Shown piece by piece: positions 53,536 to 63,944 of a stretch of DNA of 64,000 nucleotides (within the stretch, counting starts at the first letter, position 1; every line of letters starts with the position of its first letter). Both the position numbers and the translations under genes were made by a program. The stretch covers positions 72,439,914 through 72,503,913 of the forward strand of contig OX375881.1 in NCBI GenBank assembly GCA_947359465.1, written 5' to 3'. The notes beneath the pieces are model-generated. The model had not been told where the DNA came from, did not search any database, and saw only the letters and a program-made list of their open reading frames with translations. Origin of the DNA: Metellina segmentata (taxonomy: Eukaryota > Arthropoda > Arachnida > Araneae > Tetragnathidae).

Positions 53536-53625
53536 GCCTCGGTAGCGCAGTAGGCAGCGCGTCAGTCTCATAATCACTCGACACGAGTAATCTGAAGGTC
53601 GTGAGTTCCATCCTCACACGGGAAA
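53536..53625 (+). pseudogene. tRNA-Met copy 107
   Basis: T-loop TTCCATC and 3' end CACACGGGAAA; acceptor unpaired at its end. Confidence 0.65.
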
Positions 53626-53884
53626 GTTTTCTTTTGCTGATTATAACTTAAGAACCGACTGGTTTGAACTTTTAACATTAAAAGTTTGACGCACATTACA
53701 CAACTTTTTTTTACACAATCATTTATGGACAATGACTTAATTATTTAAAGTTTAACCATATAACCTGAGCTCAACCTACGCAATGAAAAGTTAAAGCTGT
53801 TTACATAAATGAACATGGAAACTAAACATAATCGTTTTGTCTCCTATGAAAGGGAGCGTAATATAATTTTTATCACTAATTGGA

Positions 53885-53972
53885 GCCTCGGTAGCGCAGT
53901 AGGCTGCGGCTGTCTCATAATCACTCGACACGAGTAATCTGAAGGTCGTGAGTTCGATCCTCACTCGGGGCA
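53885..53972 (+). pseudogene. tRNA-Met copy 108, 2-nt deletion
   Basis: AGGCTGCGGCTGTC form. Confidence 0.65.
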
Positions 53973-54231
53973 GTTTTCTTTTGCTGGTTATAATTTAAGA
54001 ACCGACTGGTTTGAACTTTTAACATTAAAAGTTTCACGCCCATCAAATAACTTTTCTTTTACACAATCGGTTATGAACAATTATTTAATTACTTAAAGTT
54101 TAACCGTATACACTGAGCTCAACTGACGAAATGATAAGTTAAAGCATTTTACATAAATGAACATTGAAACTAACTATAATCGTTTTTTCTCGTATGAAAA
54201 GAAGCGTAATATAATTTTTATAATATTTGGA

Positions 54232-54320
54232 GCCTCGGTAGCGCAGTAGGCAGCGCGTGACTCCATAATCACTCGACAAGAGTAATCTGAAGGTCGTGAG
54301 TTCGATCCTCACTCGGGGCA
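54232..54320 (+). pseudogene. tRNA-Met copy 109, anticodon arm disturbed
   Basis: GTGACTCCATAATC replaces GTCAGTCTCATAATC; 5' flank also shortened (TATAATATTTGGA). Confidence 0.6.
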
Positions 54321-54486
54321 GTTTTCTTTTGCTGATTATAATTTAAGAACCGACTGGTTTGAACTTTTAACATTAAAAGTTTCACGCCCATCAAATAACT
54401 TTTCTTTTACACAATCGGTTATGAACAATTATTTAATTACTTAAAGTTTAACCGTATACATTGAGCTCAACTGACGCAATGATAAG

Positions 54487-54490
54487 TTAA
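54487..54490. repeat. TTAA target duplication, left
   Basis: TTAA here and at 56512-56515 flank the piggyBac element. The unbroken monomer reads GATAAGTTAAAGCATTTTAC. Confidence 0.95.
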
Positions 54491-54500
54491 CCCTCTAGCG
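54491..54500. repeat. piggyBac terminal inverted repeat, left
   Basis: CCCTCTAGCG, matching the right end at 9 of 10 bases. Confidence 0.9.
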
Positions 54501-55172
54501 GCCACACGGGTCTCAAGACGATGTCTTCAAAAACCCAGAACGGCCGAGAAACCATTAGGAAAATCGAATAATTTCTTCCCCCTTTACACATCATCTATGG
54601 TCATCTAGGTACTTTCTTAATGCACGGGACGTCCCGTGCTTTGTAAGGGGGTGTATATGAAGTGCTTGTTTCAACTTGTAAGTCGCATTGGGTATTGGAC
54701 ATTAGTTACTTATATGTATCTATCACGCATTTTATTAGTTGTGAAGAAAATATAGCAAAAAATAATTGACTACAATTTATATCTTATCACTTGTTAATTC
54801 TTTATACTTAAATATGGTTTTCCTAAATAATACATTCCTCAATCTTTGATTAGACTAACACATTTTTAAAGAACAAAAATTAATTAATATATTTTCTAAT
54901 ACTTGACTGCTACTTCATCATAACGTATATCTTAAAATTCTCTTGTATCTCCGACTGTCTAATACATAAGCAAGCATGCGATTAAAAAGCGTTTTCAAGT
55001 CTGTTAAGTCCGATGTATATTAAAAATGTTTTGCGGTAGAACATTTAGCGTTATAGTTATAATTTTGCTATTCGTATAAAAATCAAATTAATTTTATTAA
55101 AAATTCTCCTATCCAGTGTAGTCATATTAATTATTATATATTTGTGTGTAAAATTTTATTTGAAAGTACTCA
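54501..55172. other. piggyBac interior, left part, non-coding
   Basis: AT-rich, no gene seen. Contains the perfect 18-bp palindrome GCACGGGACGTCCCGTGC at 54622-54639, perhaps a subterminal binding site. Confidence 0.5.
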
Positions 55173-55610
55173 TCTCTACGATTATAAAAGTAAGCGTTTG
55201 TCTGCGTGCGTGGACTGTCCTGATGAATCTATGGCAGTTATTAGAATGAAATTTGGCACACAGGGAAGCCCGAATGTTTTGCGATTTTTGTACGAAGCCC
55301 GAATTTTAAAATTTAATCTAGAACATTTTCAAATTAATTTAATAGAATTGAATTATTGTTGTTTAGAATTGAATTATTGTTGTTTAGAATTGAATTATTG
55401 TTTTGAATTATTGTTGTTGATTTTTTTTAATAAATATTTTTTCAATTAAATCTTAACATTTTTGCAAGAGATATGCGTCACCACGAAAAGAACTCACGGG
55501 CAACCTCGTGATGAACAAACCCCACTAAAAGAACTGTCATGTGCTTGCCATGCAGTGGCCGTAGTGTTGGTTTGCGAAGCAAACCAAATTGGAATTCGTA
55601 GTAAGAACTT
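55173..55610 (+). mobile_element. Helitron-like fragment nested in piggyBac (tentative)
   Basis: Starts TCTCTACGATTATAAAAG and continues GTTTGTCTGCG ... AAATTTGGCACACAGG. This type of 5' end is dispersed widely in arthropod genomes and often belongs to Helitrons. A 21-bp unit (GAATTGAATTATTGTTG...) repeats about three times at 55345-55410. A strong hairpin, TTGGTTTGC-GAA-GCAAACCAA, is at 55567-55587. I do not find the CTRR end, so class and right border are uncertain. Confidence 0.35.
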
Positions 55611-55846
55611 TTCATAAGGGGCGAAAAATGATTATTTTATGTTTCACATAAATATACTCATTTTATAAGATATTCTCAGTTCATAAAGAGGAATTATTAA
55701 TTTGACCGAGAAACCTATGCTAAAAGAATAGCATTGACATAATTATGTTCCTAAAATGCTTCATTTTTTAAGTAAAATTATTAACATGCTATACAAGAAA
55801 ATTACATTTCCAAATTGTAGGTTTGAAAATAACTCTGTGATATTAA
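55611..55846. other. piggyBac interior, AT-rich, non-coding
   Basis: I see no gene or repeat in this stretch. Confidence 0.4.
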
Positions 55847-56249
55847 TTACCTTGAAAATATGTGATTTCTCGCGTCCGTCAGAAAGAGTTTCAAATAGTT
55901 TAATGGTGAAGACCCAGGCGGCAAGTCATGAACAGGACTAGCATGCGAATTAAAGTTTGGAATGGATATATCATCGTTCCGTATATTGTTCGATTCCCAT
56001 TCAAAAAATATCATCGTTTCTTTCAATTTCCGGGACTTTATCTACGTCACTGTCACTATCGGAGACACTATCCTCTTGGATTGAATTCTCCAAATCATAT
56101 TTTGTTAGATCGTCTTCGTCGCTTGAATTTAAATCCCACTCATCCGTATCATTTAAAAGAATTCTTTCTATTTCTTCTTTCGACAATGTTTTCCTATAAC
56201 GAGCCTGTTCGATTGTGAAGAAACCAAATTCTCTATTCAAAAGCCACAC
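55847..56249 (-). pseudogene. piggyBac transposase N-terminal relic
   Basis: The first part (56249 down to 56001) contains LSKEEIERILLNDTDEW and then an acidic D/S/E run, typical of piggyBac transposase N-termini. It has no ATG start (first codon in the open stretch is GTG, with open frame further upstream). It stops at a T6 run near 56005. In the neighbouring frame the protein continues (SPLNYLKLFLTDA, the start of the DDE domain region) to a stop at 55847. One base gained in the T-run explains the break. Everything downstream of this point, including all catalytic Asp residues, is missing. Confidence 0.75.
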
Positions 56250-56501
56250 AAAACTGTCCGGTCCGAAACCAAGCTTGGAAGAAGTATGTGAAAGGGCGCA
56301 GTTAAAAGCCGATCCCTAACTTGTTGTTTGTCATTAAGGGAAACTACCCTACTGCTTCAGGCGAAAGGAGGGAGCATTGTAGTGAGGGAATGACGGATTG
56401 CCCTTCTCTGGGTTAGGGGGATAGCCAGTAGCTTTAATGACTTAAGCCGGTTCGGGCGGGTGCTGGGCTTTTGCATGTGAAGCCGTTTCGGCCGTCTTGG
56501 G
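56250..56501. other. piggyBac right subterminal region
   Basis: About 250 bp, GC-richer than the array, between the transposase relic and the terminal repeat. No gene; presumably transposase-binding and promoter sequence. Confidence 0.45.
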
Positions 56502-56511
56502 CGTTAGAGGG
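56502..56511. repeat. piggyBac terminal inverted repeat, right
   Basis: CGTTAGAGGG, followed at once by TTAA. Confidence 0.9.
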
Positions 56512-56605
56512 TTAAAGCATTTTACATAAATGAACATTGAAACTACCTATAATCGTTTTGTCTCGTATGAACGGAAGCGTAATATAATTTTTATCACTAA
56601 TTAGA

Positions 56606-56695
56606 GCCTCGGTAGCGCAGTAGGTAGCGCGTCAGTCTCATAATCACTCGACACGAGTAATCTGAAGGTCGTGAGTTCGATCCTCACTCGGGGCA
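56606..56695 (+). tRNA. tRNA-Met(CAT), copy 110
   Basis: Exons as reference with D-loop AGTAGGTA, the form found in vertebrate tRNA-Met. Terminator TTTTCTTTTTC. Confidence 0.94.
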
Positions 56696-56954
56696 GTTTT
56701 CTTTTTCTGATTATAATTTAAGAACCGACTGGTTTGAACTTTTAACATTAAAAGTTTCACGCACATCACACAACTTTTTTTTACACATTCGTTTATGAAC
56801 AATGACTTAATTACTTAAAGTTTATCCATATACACTGAGCTCAACCTACGCAATGAAAAGTTAAAGCAGTTTACATAAATGAACATGGAAACTAATCATA
56901 ATCGTTTTGTCTCCTATGAATGGGAGCGTAACATAATTTTTATCACTAATTGGA

Positions 56955-57044
56955 GCTTCGGTAGCGCAGTAGGCAGCGCGTCAGTCTCATAATCACTCGA
57001 CACGAGTAATATGAAGGTCGTGAGTTCGATCCTCACTCGTGGCA
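56955..57044 (+). tRNA. tRNA-Met(CAT), copy 111
   Basis: C3T, C40A and one acceptor 3' change (TCGTGGC); weakened. Confidence 0.5.
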
Positions 57045-57304
57045 GTTTTCTTTTGCTGATTATAATTTAAGAACCAACTGGTTCGAACTTTTAACATTAA
57101 AAGTTTCACGCCCATCAAATAACTTTTCTTTTAAACAATCGGTTATGAACAATTATTTAATTACTTAAAGTTTAACCGTATACACTGAGCTCAACTGACG
57201 CAATGATAAGTTAAAGCATTTTACATAAATGAACATTGAAACTAACTATAATCGTTTTGTCTCGTATGAAAGGAAGCGTAATATAATTTTTTTCACTAAT
57301 TAGA

Positions 57305-57394
57305 GCCTCGGTAGCGCAGTAGGCAGCGCGTCAGTCTCATAATCACTCGACACGAGTAATCTGAAGGTCGTGAGTTCGATCCTCACTCGGGGCA
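57305..57394 (+). tRNA. tRNA-Met(CAT), copy 112
   Basis: Exons identical to the reference; intron CACTCGACACGAGT with 5-bp hairpin. Confidence 0.94.
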
Positions 57395-57655
57395 GTTTTC
57401 TTTTGCTGATTATAATTTAAGAACCGACTGGTTCGAACTTTTGACATTAAAAGTTTCACGCCCATCACACAACTTTTGTTTTTACACAATCGTTTATGAA
57501 CAATGATTTAATTACTTAAAGTTTAACCGTATATACTGAGCTCAACTGACGCAATGAAAAGTTAAAGCATTTTACATAAATGAACATTGAAACTAACTAT
57601 AATCGTTTTGTCTCGTATGAAAGGAAGCGTAATATAATTTTTATCACTAATTGGA

Positions 57656-57745
57656 GCCTCGGTAGCGCAGTAGGCAGCGCGTCAGTCTCATTATCACTCG
57701 ACACGAGTAATCTGAAGGTCGTGAGTTATATCCTCAAAAGGGAAC
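57656..57745 (+). pseudogene. tRNA-Met copy 113, T-arm lost
   Basis: CTCATTATC at the splice junction and GTTATATCC T-arm form. Confidence 0.75.
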
Positions 57746-58004
57746 GTTTTCTTTTGCTGATTATAATTTAAGAACCGACTGGTTTGAAATTTTAACATTA
57801 AAAGTTTCACGCACATCACACAACTTTTTTTTACACAATCGTTTATGAACAATGACTTAATTACTTAAAGTTTATCCATATACACTGAGCTCAACCTACG
57901 CAATGAAAAGTTAAAGCAGTTTACATAAATGAACAAGGAAACTAATCATAATCGTTTTGTCTCCTATGAAAGGGAGCGTAACATAATTTTTATCACTAAT
58001 TGGA

Positions 58005-58094
58005 GACTCGGTAGCGCAGTAGGCAGCGCGTCAGTCTCATAATCACTCGACACGAGTAATCTGAAGGTCGTGAGTTCCATCCTCACACGGGAAA
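58005..58094 (+). pseudogene. tRNA-Met copy 114
   Basis: GACTCGG acceptor, TTCCATC T-loop, GGGAAA end. Confidence 0.65.
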
Positions 58095-58353
58095 GTTTTC
58101 TTTTGCTGATTATAATTTAAGAACCGACAGGTTTGAACTTTTAACATTAAAAGTTTGACGCACATTACACAACTTTTTTTTACTCAATCATTTATGGACA
58201 ATGACTTAATTATTTAAAGTTTAACCATATACCCTGAGCTCAACCTACGCAATGAAAAGTTAAAGCTGTTTACATAAATGAACATGGAAACTAAACATAA
58301 TCGTTTTGTCTCCTATGAAAGGGAGCGTAATATAATTTTTATCACTAATTGGA

Positions 58354-58441
58354 GCCTCGGTAGCGCAGTAGGCTGCGGTTGTCTCATAATCACTCGACAC
58401 GAGTAATCTAAAGGTCGTGAGTTCGATCCTCACTCGGGGCA
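58354..58441 (+). pseudogene. tRNA-Met copy 115, 2-nt deletion
   Basis: AGGCTGCGGTTGTC form, plus G42A. Confidence 0.65.
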
Positions 58442-58698
58442 GTTTTCTTTTGCTGGTTATAATTTAAGAACCGACTGGTTTGAACTTTTACATTAAAATT
58501 TTCATGCACATCACACAACTTTTCTTTTACACTATCGTTTATGAACAAGATTTAATTTCCTAATTTTAACCGTATACACTGAGCTCAACTGCCGCAATGA
58601 TAAGTTAAAGCATTTTACATAAATGAACATTGAAACTAACTATAATCGTTTTGTCTCGTATGAAGGGAAGCGTAATATAATTTTTATTTCTAATTGCA

Positions 58699-58788
58699 GC
58701 CTCGGTAGCGCAGTAGGCAGCGCGTCAGTCTCATAATCCCTCGACACGAGTAATCTGAAGGTCGTGAGTTCGATCCTCACTCGGGGCA
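58699..58788 (+). tRNA. tRNA-Met(CAT), copy 116
   Basis: Identical to copy 86 and the reference. Confidence 0.92.
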
Positions 58789-58984
58789 GTTTCCTTCTGT
58801 TGATTATAATTTAAGAAACGACTGGTTTGAACTTTTAACATTAAAAGTTTGACGCACATCACACAATTTTTTTTTACACAATCGTATATGAACAATGACT
58901 TAATTATTTAAAGTTTAACCATATACCCTGAGCTCAACCTAAGCAATGAAAAGTTTAAGCAGTTTACTTAAATGAACATGGAAA

Positions 58985-58989
58985 CTAAT
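58985..58989. other. Empty site paralogous to the Ty3/gypsy insertion
   Basis: CTAAT followed by AATTATCGTTGTCTCC, with flanks matching both sides of the element at 38806-46482 (offsets 20184 on the left, 12502 on the right; their difference equals element plus one CTAAT). Confidence 0.9.
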
Positions 58990-59045
58990 AATTATCGTTG
59001 TCTCCTATGAAACGGAGTGTAACATAATTTGTATCACTAATTGCA

Positions 59046-59135
59046 GCGTCGGTAGCGCAGTAGGAAGCGCGTCAGTCTCATAATCACTCGACACGAGTAA
59101 TCTGATGGTCGTGAGTTCGATCCTCACTTGGGGCA
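59046..59135 (+). tRNA. tRNA-Met(CAT), copy 117
   Basis: Same as copy 87. Confidence 0.5.
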
Positions 59136-59395
59136 GTTTTCTTTTGCTGGTTATAATTTAAGAACCAACTGGTTTGAACTTTTAACATTAAAAGTTTCAC
59201 GCACATCACACAACTTTTCTTTTACACAATCGTTTATGAACAATGATTTAATTACTTAAAGTTTAACCGTATACACTGAGCTCAACTGACGCAATGATAA
59301 GTTAAAGAATTTTACATAAATGAACATTGAAACTAATTATAATCGTTTTGTATCGTATGAAAAGAAGCGAATTATACATTTTAACACTAATTGGA

Positions 59396-59485
59396 GCCTC
59401 GGTAGCGCAGTAGGCAGCGCGGCAGTCTCATAATCATTCGACACGAGTGATCTGAAGGTCGTGAGTTCGATCCTCACTCGGGGCA
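59396..59485 (+). tRNA. tRNA-Met(CAT), copy 118
   Basis: Same as copy 88. Confidence 0.55.
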
Positions 59486-59744
59486 GTTTTCTTCTGTTGA
59501 TTATAATTTAAGAAACGACTGGTTTGAACTTTTAACATTAAAAGTTTGACGCACATCACACAATTTTTTTTTACACAATCGTATATGAACAATGACTTAA
59601 TTATTTAAAGTTTAACCATATACCCTGAGCTCAACCTAAGCAATGAAAAGTTTAAGCAGTTTACTTAAATGAACATGGAAACTAATAATTATCGTTTTGT
59701 CTCCTATGAAACGGAGCGTAACATAATTTGTATCACTAATTGCA

Positions 59745-59861
59745 GCCTTGCAGCAGGTAGCATTGCAATTGCAACAGGTAGCGCAGTAGGAAGCGCGTCA
59801 GTCTCATAATCACTCGTCACGAGTAATCTGAAGGTTGTGAGTTCGATCCTCACTCGGGGCA
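59745..59861 (+). pseudogene. tRNA-Met copy 119, 27-bp insertion
   Basis: Same as copy 89. Confidence 0.75.
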
Positions 59862-60120
59862 GTTATCCTTTTCTGATTATAATATAAGAACCGACTGGTT
59901 TGAAATTTAACATTAAAAGTTTTACGCACATCACACAACTTTTCTTTTACACAATCGTATATGAACAACGATTTAATTACTTAAAGTTTAACCGTATACA
60001 CTGAGCTCAACAGACGCAATGATAAGTTAAAGAATTTTACATAAATGAACATTGAAACTAACTATAATCGTTTTGTCTCGTATGAAAAGAAGCGAATTAT
60101 ACATTTTAGCATTAATTGGA

Positions 60121-60210
60121 GCCTCGGTAGTGCAGTAGGCAGCGCGTCAGTGTCATAATCACTCGTCACGAGTTATCTGAAGGTCGTGAGTTCGATCCTC
60201 ACTCGGGGCA
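60121..60210 (+). tRNA. tRNA-Met(CAT), copy 120, chimeric
   Basis: 5' part as copy 90 (TAGTGCAG), 3' part as copy 93 (CAGTGTCATAATC, intron end GTT). C32G may impair splicing. Confidence 0.55.
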
Positions 60211-60469
60211 GTAATCTTTTGCTGATTATAATTTAAGAACCGACTGGTTTGAAATTTAACTTTAAAAGTTTCACGCCCATCACACAACTTTTCTTTTACA
60301 CAATCGTTTATGAACAATGATTTAAATACTTAAAGTTTAACCGTATACACTGAGCTCAACCTAAGCAATGAAAAGTTTAAGCAGTTTACTTAAATGAACA
60401 TGGAAACTAATCATAATCGTTTTGTCTCCTATGAAAGGGAGCGTAACATAATTTTTATCACTAATTGCA

Positions 60470-60557
60470 GCTTCGGTAGCGCAGTAGGCAGCGGCAGTCT
60501 CATAATCACTCGACACGAGTAATCTGAAGGTCGTGAGTTCGATCCTCACTCGGGGCA
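60470..60557 (+). pseudogene. tRNA-Met copy 121, 2-nt deletion
   Basis: Same as copy 94. Confidence 0.65.
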
Positions 60558-60815
60558 GTTTTCTTTTGCTGGTTATAATTTAAGAACCGACTGGTTCGAA
60601 CTTTTAACACTAAAAGTATCACGCCCATCCCACAACTTTTCTTTTATACAATCGTTTATGAACAAGATTTATTTTCCTAAAGTTTAAGCGTATACACCGA
60701 GCTCAACTGACGCAATGATAAGTTAAAGCATTTACATAAATGAACATTGAAACTAACTATAATCGATTTGTCTCGTATGAAGGGCAGCATAATATAATTT
60801 TTAACACTAATTAGA

Positions 60816-60893
60816 GGCTCGGCAGCGCGTCAGTCTCATAATCCCTCGACACGAGTAATCTGAAGGTCGTGAGTTCGATCCTCACTCGGGGCA
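60816..60893 (+). pseudogene. tRNA-Met copy 122, A box deleted
   Basis: Same as copy 95. Confidence 0.75.
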
Positions 60894-61151
60894 GTTTTCT
60901 TTTGCTGATTATAATTTAAGAACAGACTGGTTTGAACTTTTAACATTAAAAGTTTCACGCACATCACACAACTTTTTTTACACAATCGTTTATGAACAAT
61001 GACTTAATTACTTAAAGTTTATCCATATACACTGAACTCAACCTACGCAATGAAAAGTTAAAGCAGTTTACATAAATGAACATGGAAACTAATCATAATC
61101 GTTTTGTCTCCTATGAAACGGAGCGTAACATAATTTGTATCACTAATTGGA

Positions 61152-61241
61152 GCCTCGGTAGCGCAGTTGGCAGCGCGTCAGTCTCATAATCTCTCGACAC
61201 GAGTAATCTGAAGGTCGTGAGTTCGATCCTCACTCGGGGCA
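61152..61241 (+). tRNA. tRNA-Met(CAT), copy 123
   Basis: Same as copy 96; fully intact. Confidence 0.93.
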
Positions 61242-61500
61242 GTTTTCTTTTGCTGATTATAATTTAAGAACCGACTGGTTTGAACTTTTAACATTAAAAG
61301 TTTCATGCACATCACACAACTTTTCTTTTACACAATCGTTTATGAACAAGATTTATTTTCCTAAAGTTTAAGCGTATACACCGAGCTCAACCTACGCAAT
61401 GAAAAGTTAAAGCTGTTTACATAAATGAACATTGAAACTAATTATAATCGATTTGTCTCGTATGAAGGGAAGCATAATATAATTTTTATCACTAATTGTA

Positions 61501-61590
61501 GCCTCGGTAGCGCAGTAGGCAGCGCGTCATTCTCATAATCACTCGACACGAGTAATCTGAAGGTCGTGAGTTCGATCCTCACTCGGGGCA
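61501..61590 (+). tRNA. tRNA-Met(CAT), copy 124
   Basis: Same as copy 97; G30T. Confidence 0.55.
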
Positions 61591-61851
61591 GTTTCGTTTT
61601 GCTGATTATAATTTAAGAACAGACTGGTTTGAACTTTTAACATTAAAAGTTTCACGCCCATCACACAACTTTTGTTTTTACACAATCGTTTATGAACAAT
61701 GATTTAATTACTTAAAGTTTAACCGTATACACTGAGCTCAACTGACGCAATGAAAAGTTAAAGCATTTTACATAAATGAACATTGAAACTAACTATAATC
61801 GTTTTGTCTCGTATGAAAGGAAGCGTAATATAATTTTTATCACTAATTGGA

Positions 61852-61941
61852 GCCTCGGTAGCGCAGTAGGCAGCGCGTCAGTCTCATAATCACTCGACAC
61901 GAGTAATCTGAAGGTCGTGAGTTATATCCTCAAAAGGGAAC
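61852..61941 (+). pseudogene. tRNA-Met copy 125, T-arm lost
   Basis: Same as copy 98. Confidence 0.75.
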
Positions 61942-62200
61942 GTTTTCTTTTGCTGATTATAATTTAAGAACCGACTGGTTTGAACTTTTAACATTAAAAG
62001 TTTCACGCACATCACACAACTTTTTTTTACACATTCGTTTATGAACAATGACTTAATTACTTAAAGTTTATCCATATACACTGAGCTCAACCTACGCAAT
62101 GAAAAGTTAAAGCAGTTTACATAAATGAACATGGAAACTAATCATAATCGTTTTGTCTCCTATGAATGGGAGCGTAACATAATTTTTATCACTAATTGGA

Positions 62201-62290
62201 GCTTCGGTAGCGCAGTAGGCAGCGCGTCAGTCTCATAATCACTCGACACGAGTAATCTGAAGGTCGTGAGTTCGATCCTCACTCGGGGCA
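62201..62290 (+). tRNA. tRNA-Met(CAT), copy 126
   Basis: Same as copy 99; C3T only. Confidence 0.8.
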
Positions 62291-62549
62291 GTTTTCTTTT
62301 GCTAATTATAATTTAAGTACCAACCGGTTCGAACTTTTAACATTAAAAGTTTCACGCCCATCAAATAACTTTTCTTTTAAACAATCGGTTATGAACAATT
62401 ATTTAATTACTTAAAGTTTAACCGTATACACTGAGCTCAACTGACGCAATGATAAGTTAAAGCATTTACATAAATGAACATTAAAACTAACTATAATCGT
62501 TTTGTCTCGTATGAAAGGAAGCGTAATATAATTTTTATCACTAATTAGA

Positions 62550-62639
62550 GCCTCGGTAGCGCAGTAGGCAGCGCGTCAGTCTCATAATCACTTGACACGA
62601 GTAATCTGAAGGTCGTGAGTTCGATCCTCACTCGGGGCA
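62550..62639 (+). tRNA. tRNA-Met(CAT), copy 127
   Basis: Same as copy 100; exons as reference. Confidence 0.92.
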
Positions 62640-62898
62640 GTTTTCTTTTGCTGATTATAATTTAAGAACCGACTGGTTCCAACTTTTAACATTAAAAGTT
62701 TCATGCACATCACACAACTTTTCTTTTATACAATCGTTTATGAACAAGATTTATTTTCCTAAAGTTTAAGCGTATACACCGAGATCAACTGACGCAATGA
62801 TAAGTTAAAGCATTTTACATAAATGAACATTCAAACTAACTATAATCGATTTGTCTCGTATGAAGGGAAGCATAATATAATTTTTATCACTAATTGGA

Positions 62899-62988
62899 GC
62901 CTCGGTAGCGCAATGGGCAGCCCGTCATTCTCATAATCACTCGACACGAGTAATCTGAAGGGCGTGAGTTCGATCCTCACTCGGGGCA
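62899..62988 (+). pseudogene. tRNA-Met copy 128, several lesions
   Basis: As copy 101 but D-loop AATGGGCA. Confidence 0.55.
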
Positions 62989-63248
62989 GTTTTGTTTTGC
63001 TGATTATAATTTAAGAACAGACTGGTTTGTACTTTTAACATTAAAAGTTTCACGCACATCACACAACTTTTTTTTTACACAATCGTTTATGAACAATGAC
63101 TTAATTACTTAAAGTTTATCCATATACACTGAGCTCAACCTACGCAATGAAAAGTTAAAGCAGTTTACATAAATGAACATGGAAACTAATCATAATCGTT
63201 TTGTCTCCTTTGAAAGGGAGCGTGACATAATTTTTATCATTAATTGCT

Positions 63249-63336
63249 GCCTCGGTAGCGCAGTAGGCAGCGGCAGTCTCATAATCACTCGACACGAGTA
63301 ATCTGAAGGTCGTGAGTTCGATCCTCACTCGGGGCA
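63249..63336 (+). pseudogene. tRNA-Met copy 129, 2-nt deletion
   Basis: Same as copy 102. Confidence 0.65.
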
Positions 63337-63595
63337 GTTTTCTTTTGCTGGTTATAATTTAAGAACCGACTGGTTCGAACTGTTAACATTAAAAGTTTCA
63401 CGCCCTTCCCACAACTTTTCTTTTATACAATCGTTTATGAACAAGATTTATTTTCCTAAAGTTTAAGCGTATACACCGAGCTCAACTGACGCAATGATAA
63501 GTTAAAGCATTTTACATAAATGAACATTGAAACTAACTATAATCGATTTGTCTCGTATGAAGGGCAGCATAATATAATTTTTATCTCTAATTGGA

Positions 63596-63685
63596 GCCTC
63601 GGTAGCGCAGTAGGCAGCGCGTCAGTCTCATAATCCCTCGACACGAGTAATCTGAAGGTCGTGAGTTCGATCCTCACTCGGGGCA
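63596..63685 (+). tRNA. tRNA-Met(CAT), copy 130
   Basis: Same as copy 103; identical to the reference. Confidence 0.93.
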
Positions 63686-63944
63686 GTTTTCTTTTGCTGA
63701 TTATAATTTAAGAACAGACTGGTTTGAACTTTTACATTAAAAGTTTCACGCACATCACACAACTTTTTTTTTACACAATCGTTTATGAACAATGACTTAA
63801 TTACTTAAAGTTTATCCATATACACTGAGCTCAACCTACGCAATGAAAAGTTAAAGCAGTTTACATAAATGAACATGGAAACTAATCATAATCGTTTTGT
63901 CTCCTTTGAAAGGGAGCGTGACATAATTTTTATCAATAATTGCT

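Larger units (their letters stand above)
46483..54490 (+). repeat. tRNA-Met satellite array, block C (23 monomers)
   Basis: tRNA copies 87-109. Starts with the CTAAT duplication and ends with TTAA of the piggyBac element. Most of it recurs in block D, offset 12502 bp at first, then 11459 bp after a 3-monomer deletion. Confidence 0.95.
54491..56511 (-). mobile_element. Defective piggyBac-family DNA transposon
   Basis: 2021 bp with terminal inverted repeats CCCTCTAGCG / CGTTAGAGGG and TTAA duplication, both diagnostic of piggyBac. Further inward, both ends share CAAGACG and ACGGCCGA in inverted order. A relic of a transposase N-terminus lies near the right end. The catalytic DDD domain is absent, so the element depends on a transposase from elsewhere. 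Confidence 0.93.

Noticed and set aside
55144..55449. 101-aa frame inside the piggyBac element
   Set aside because: Spans the Helitron-like dispersed repeat and a 21-bp tandem repeat; the protein is a translation of these.
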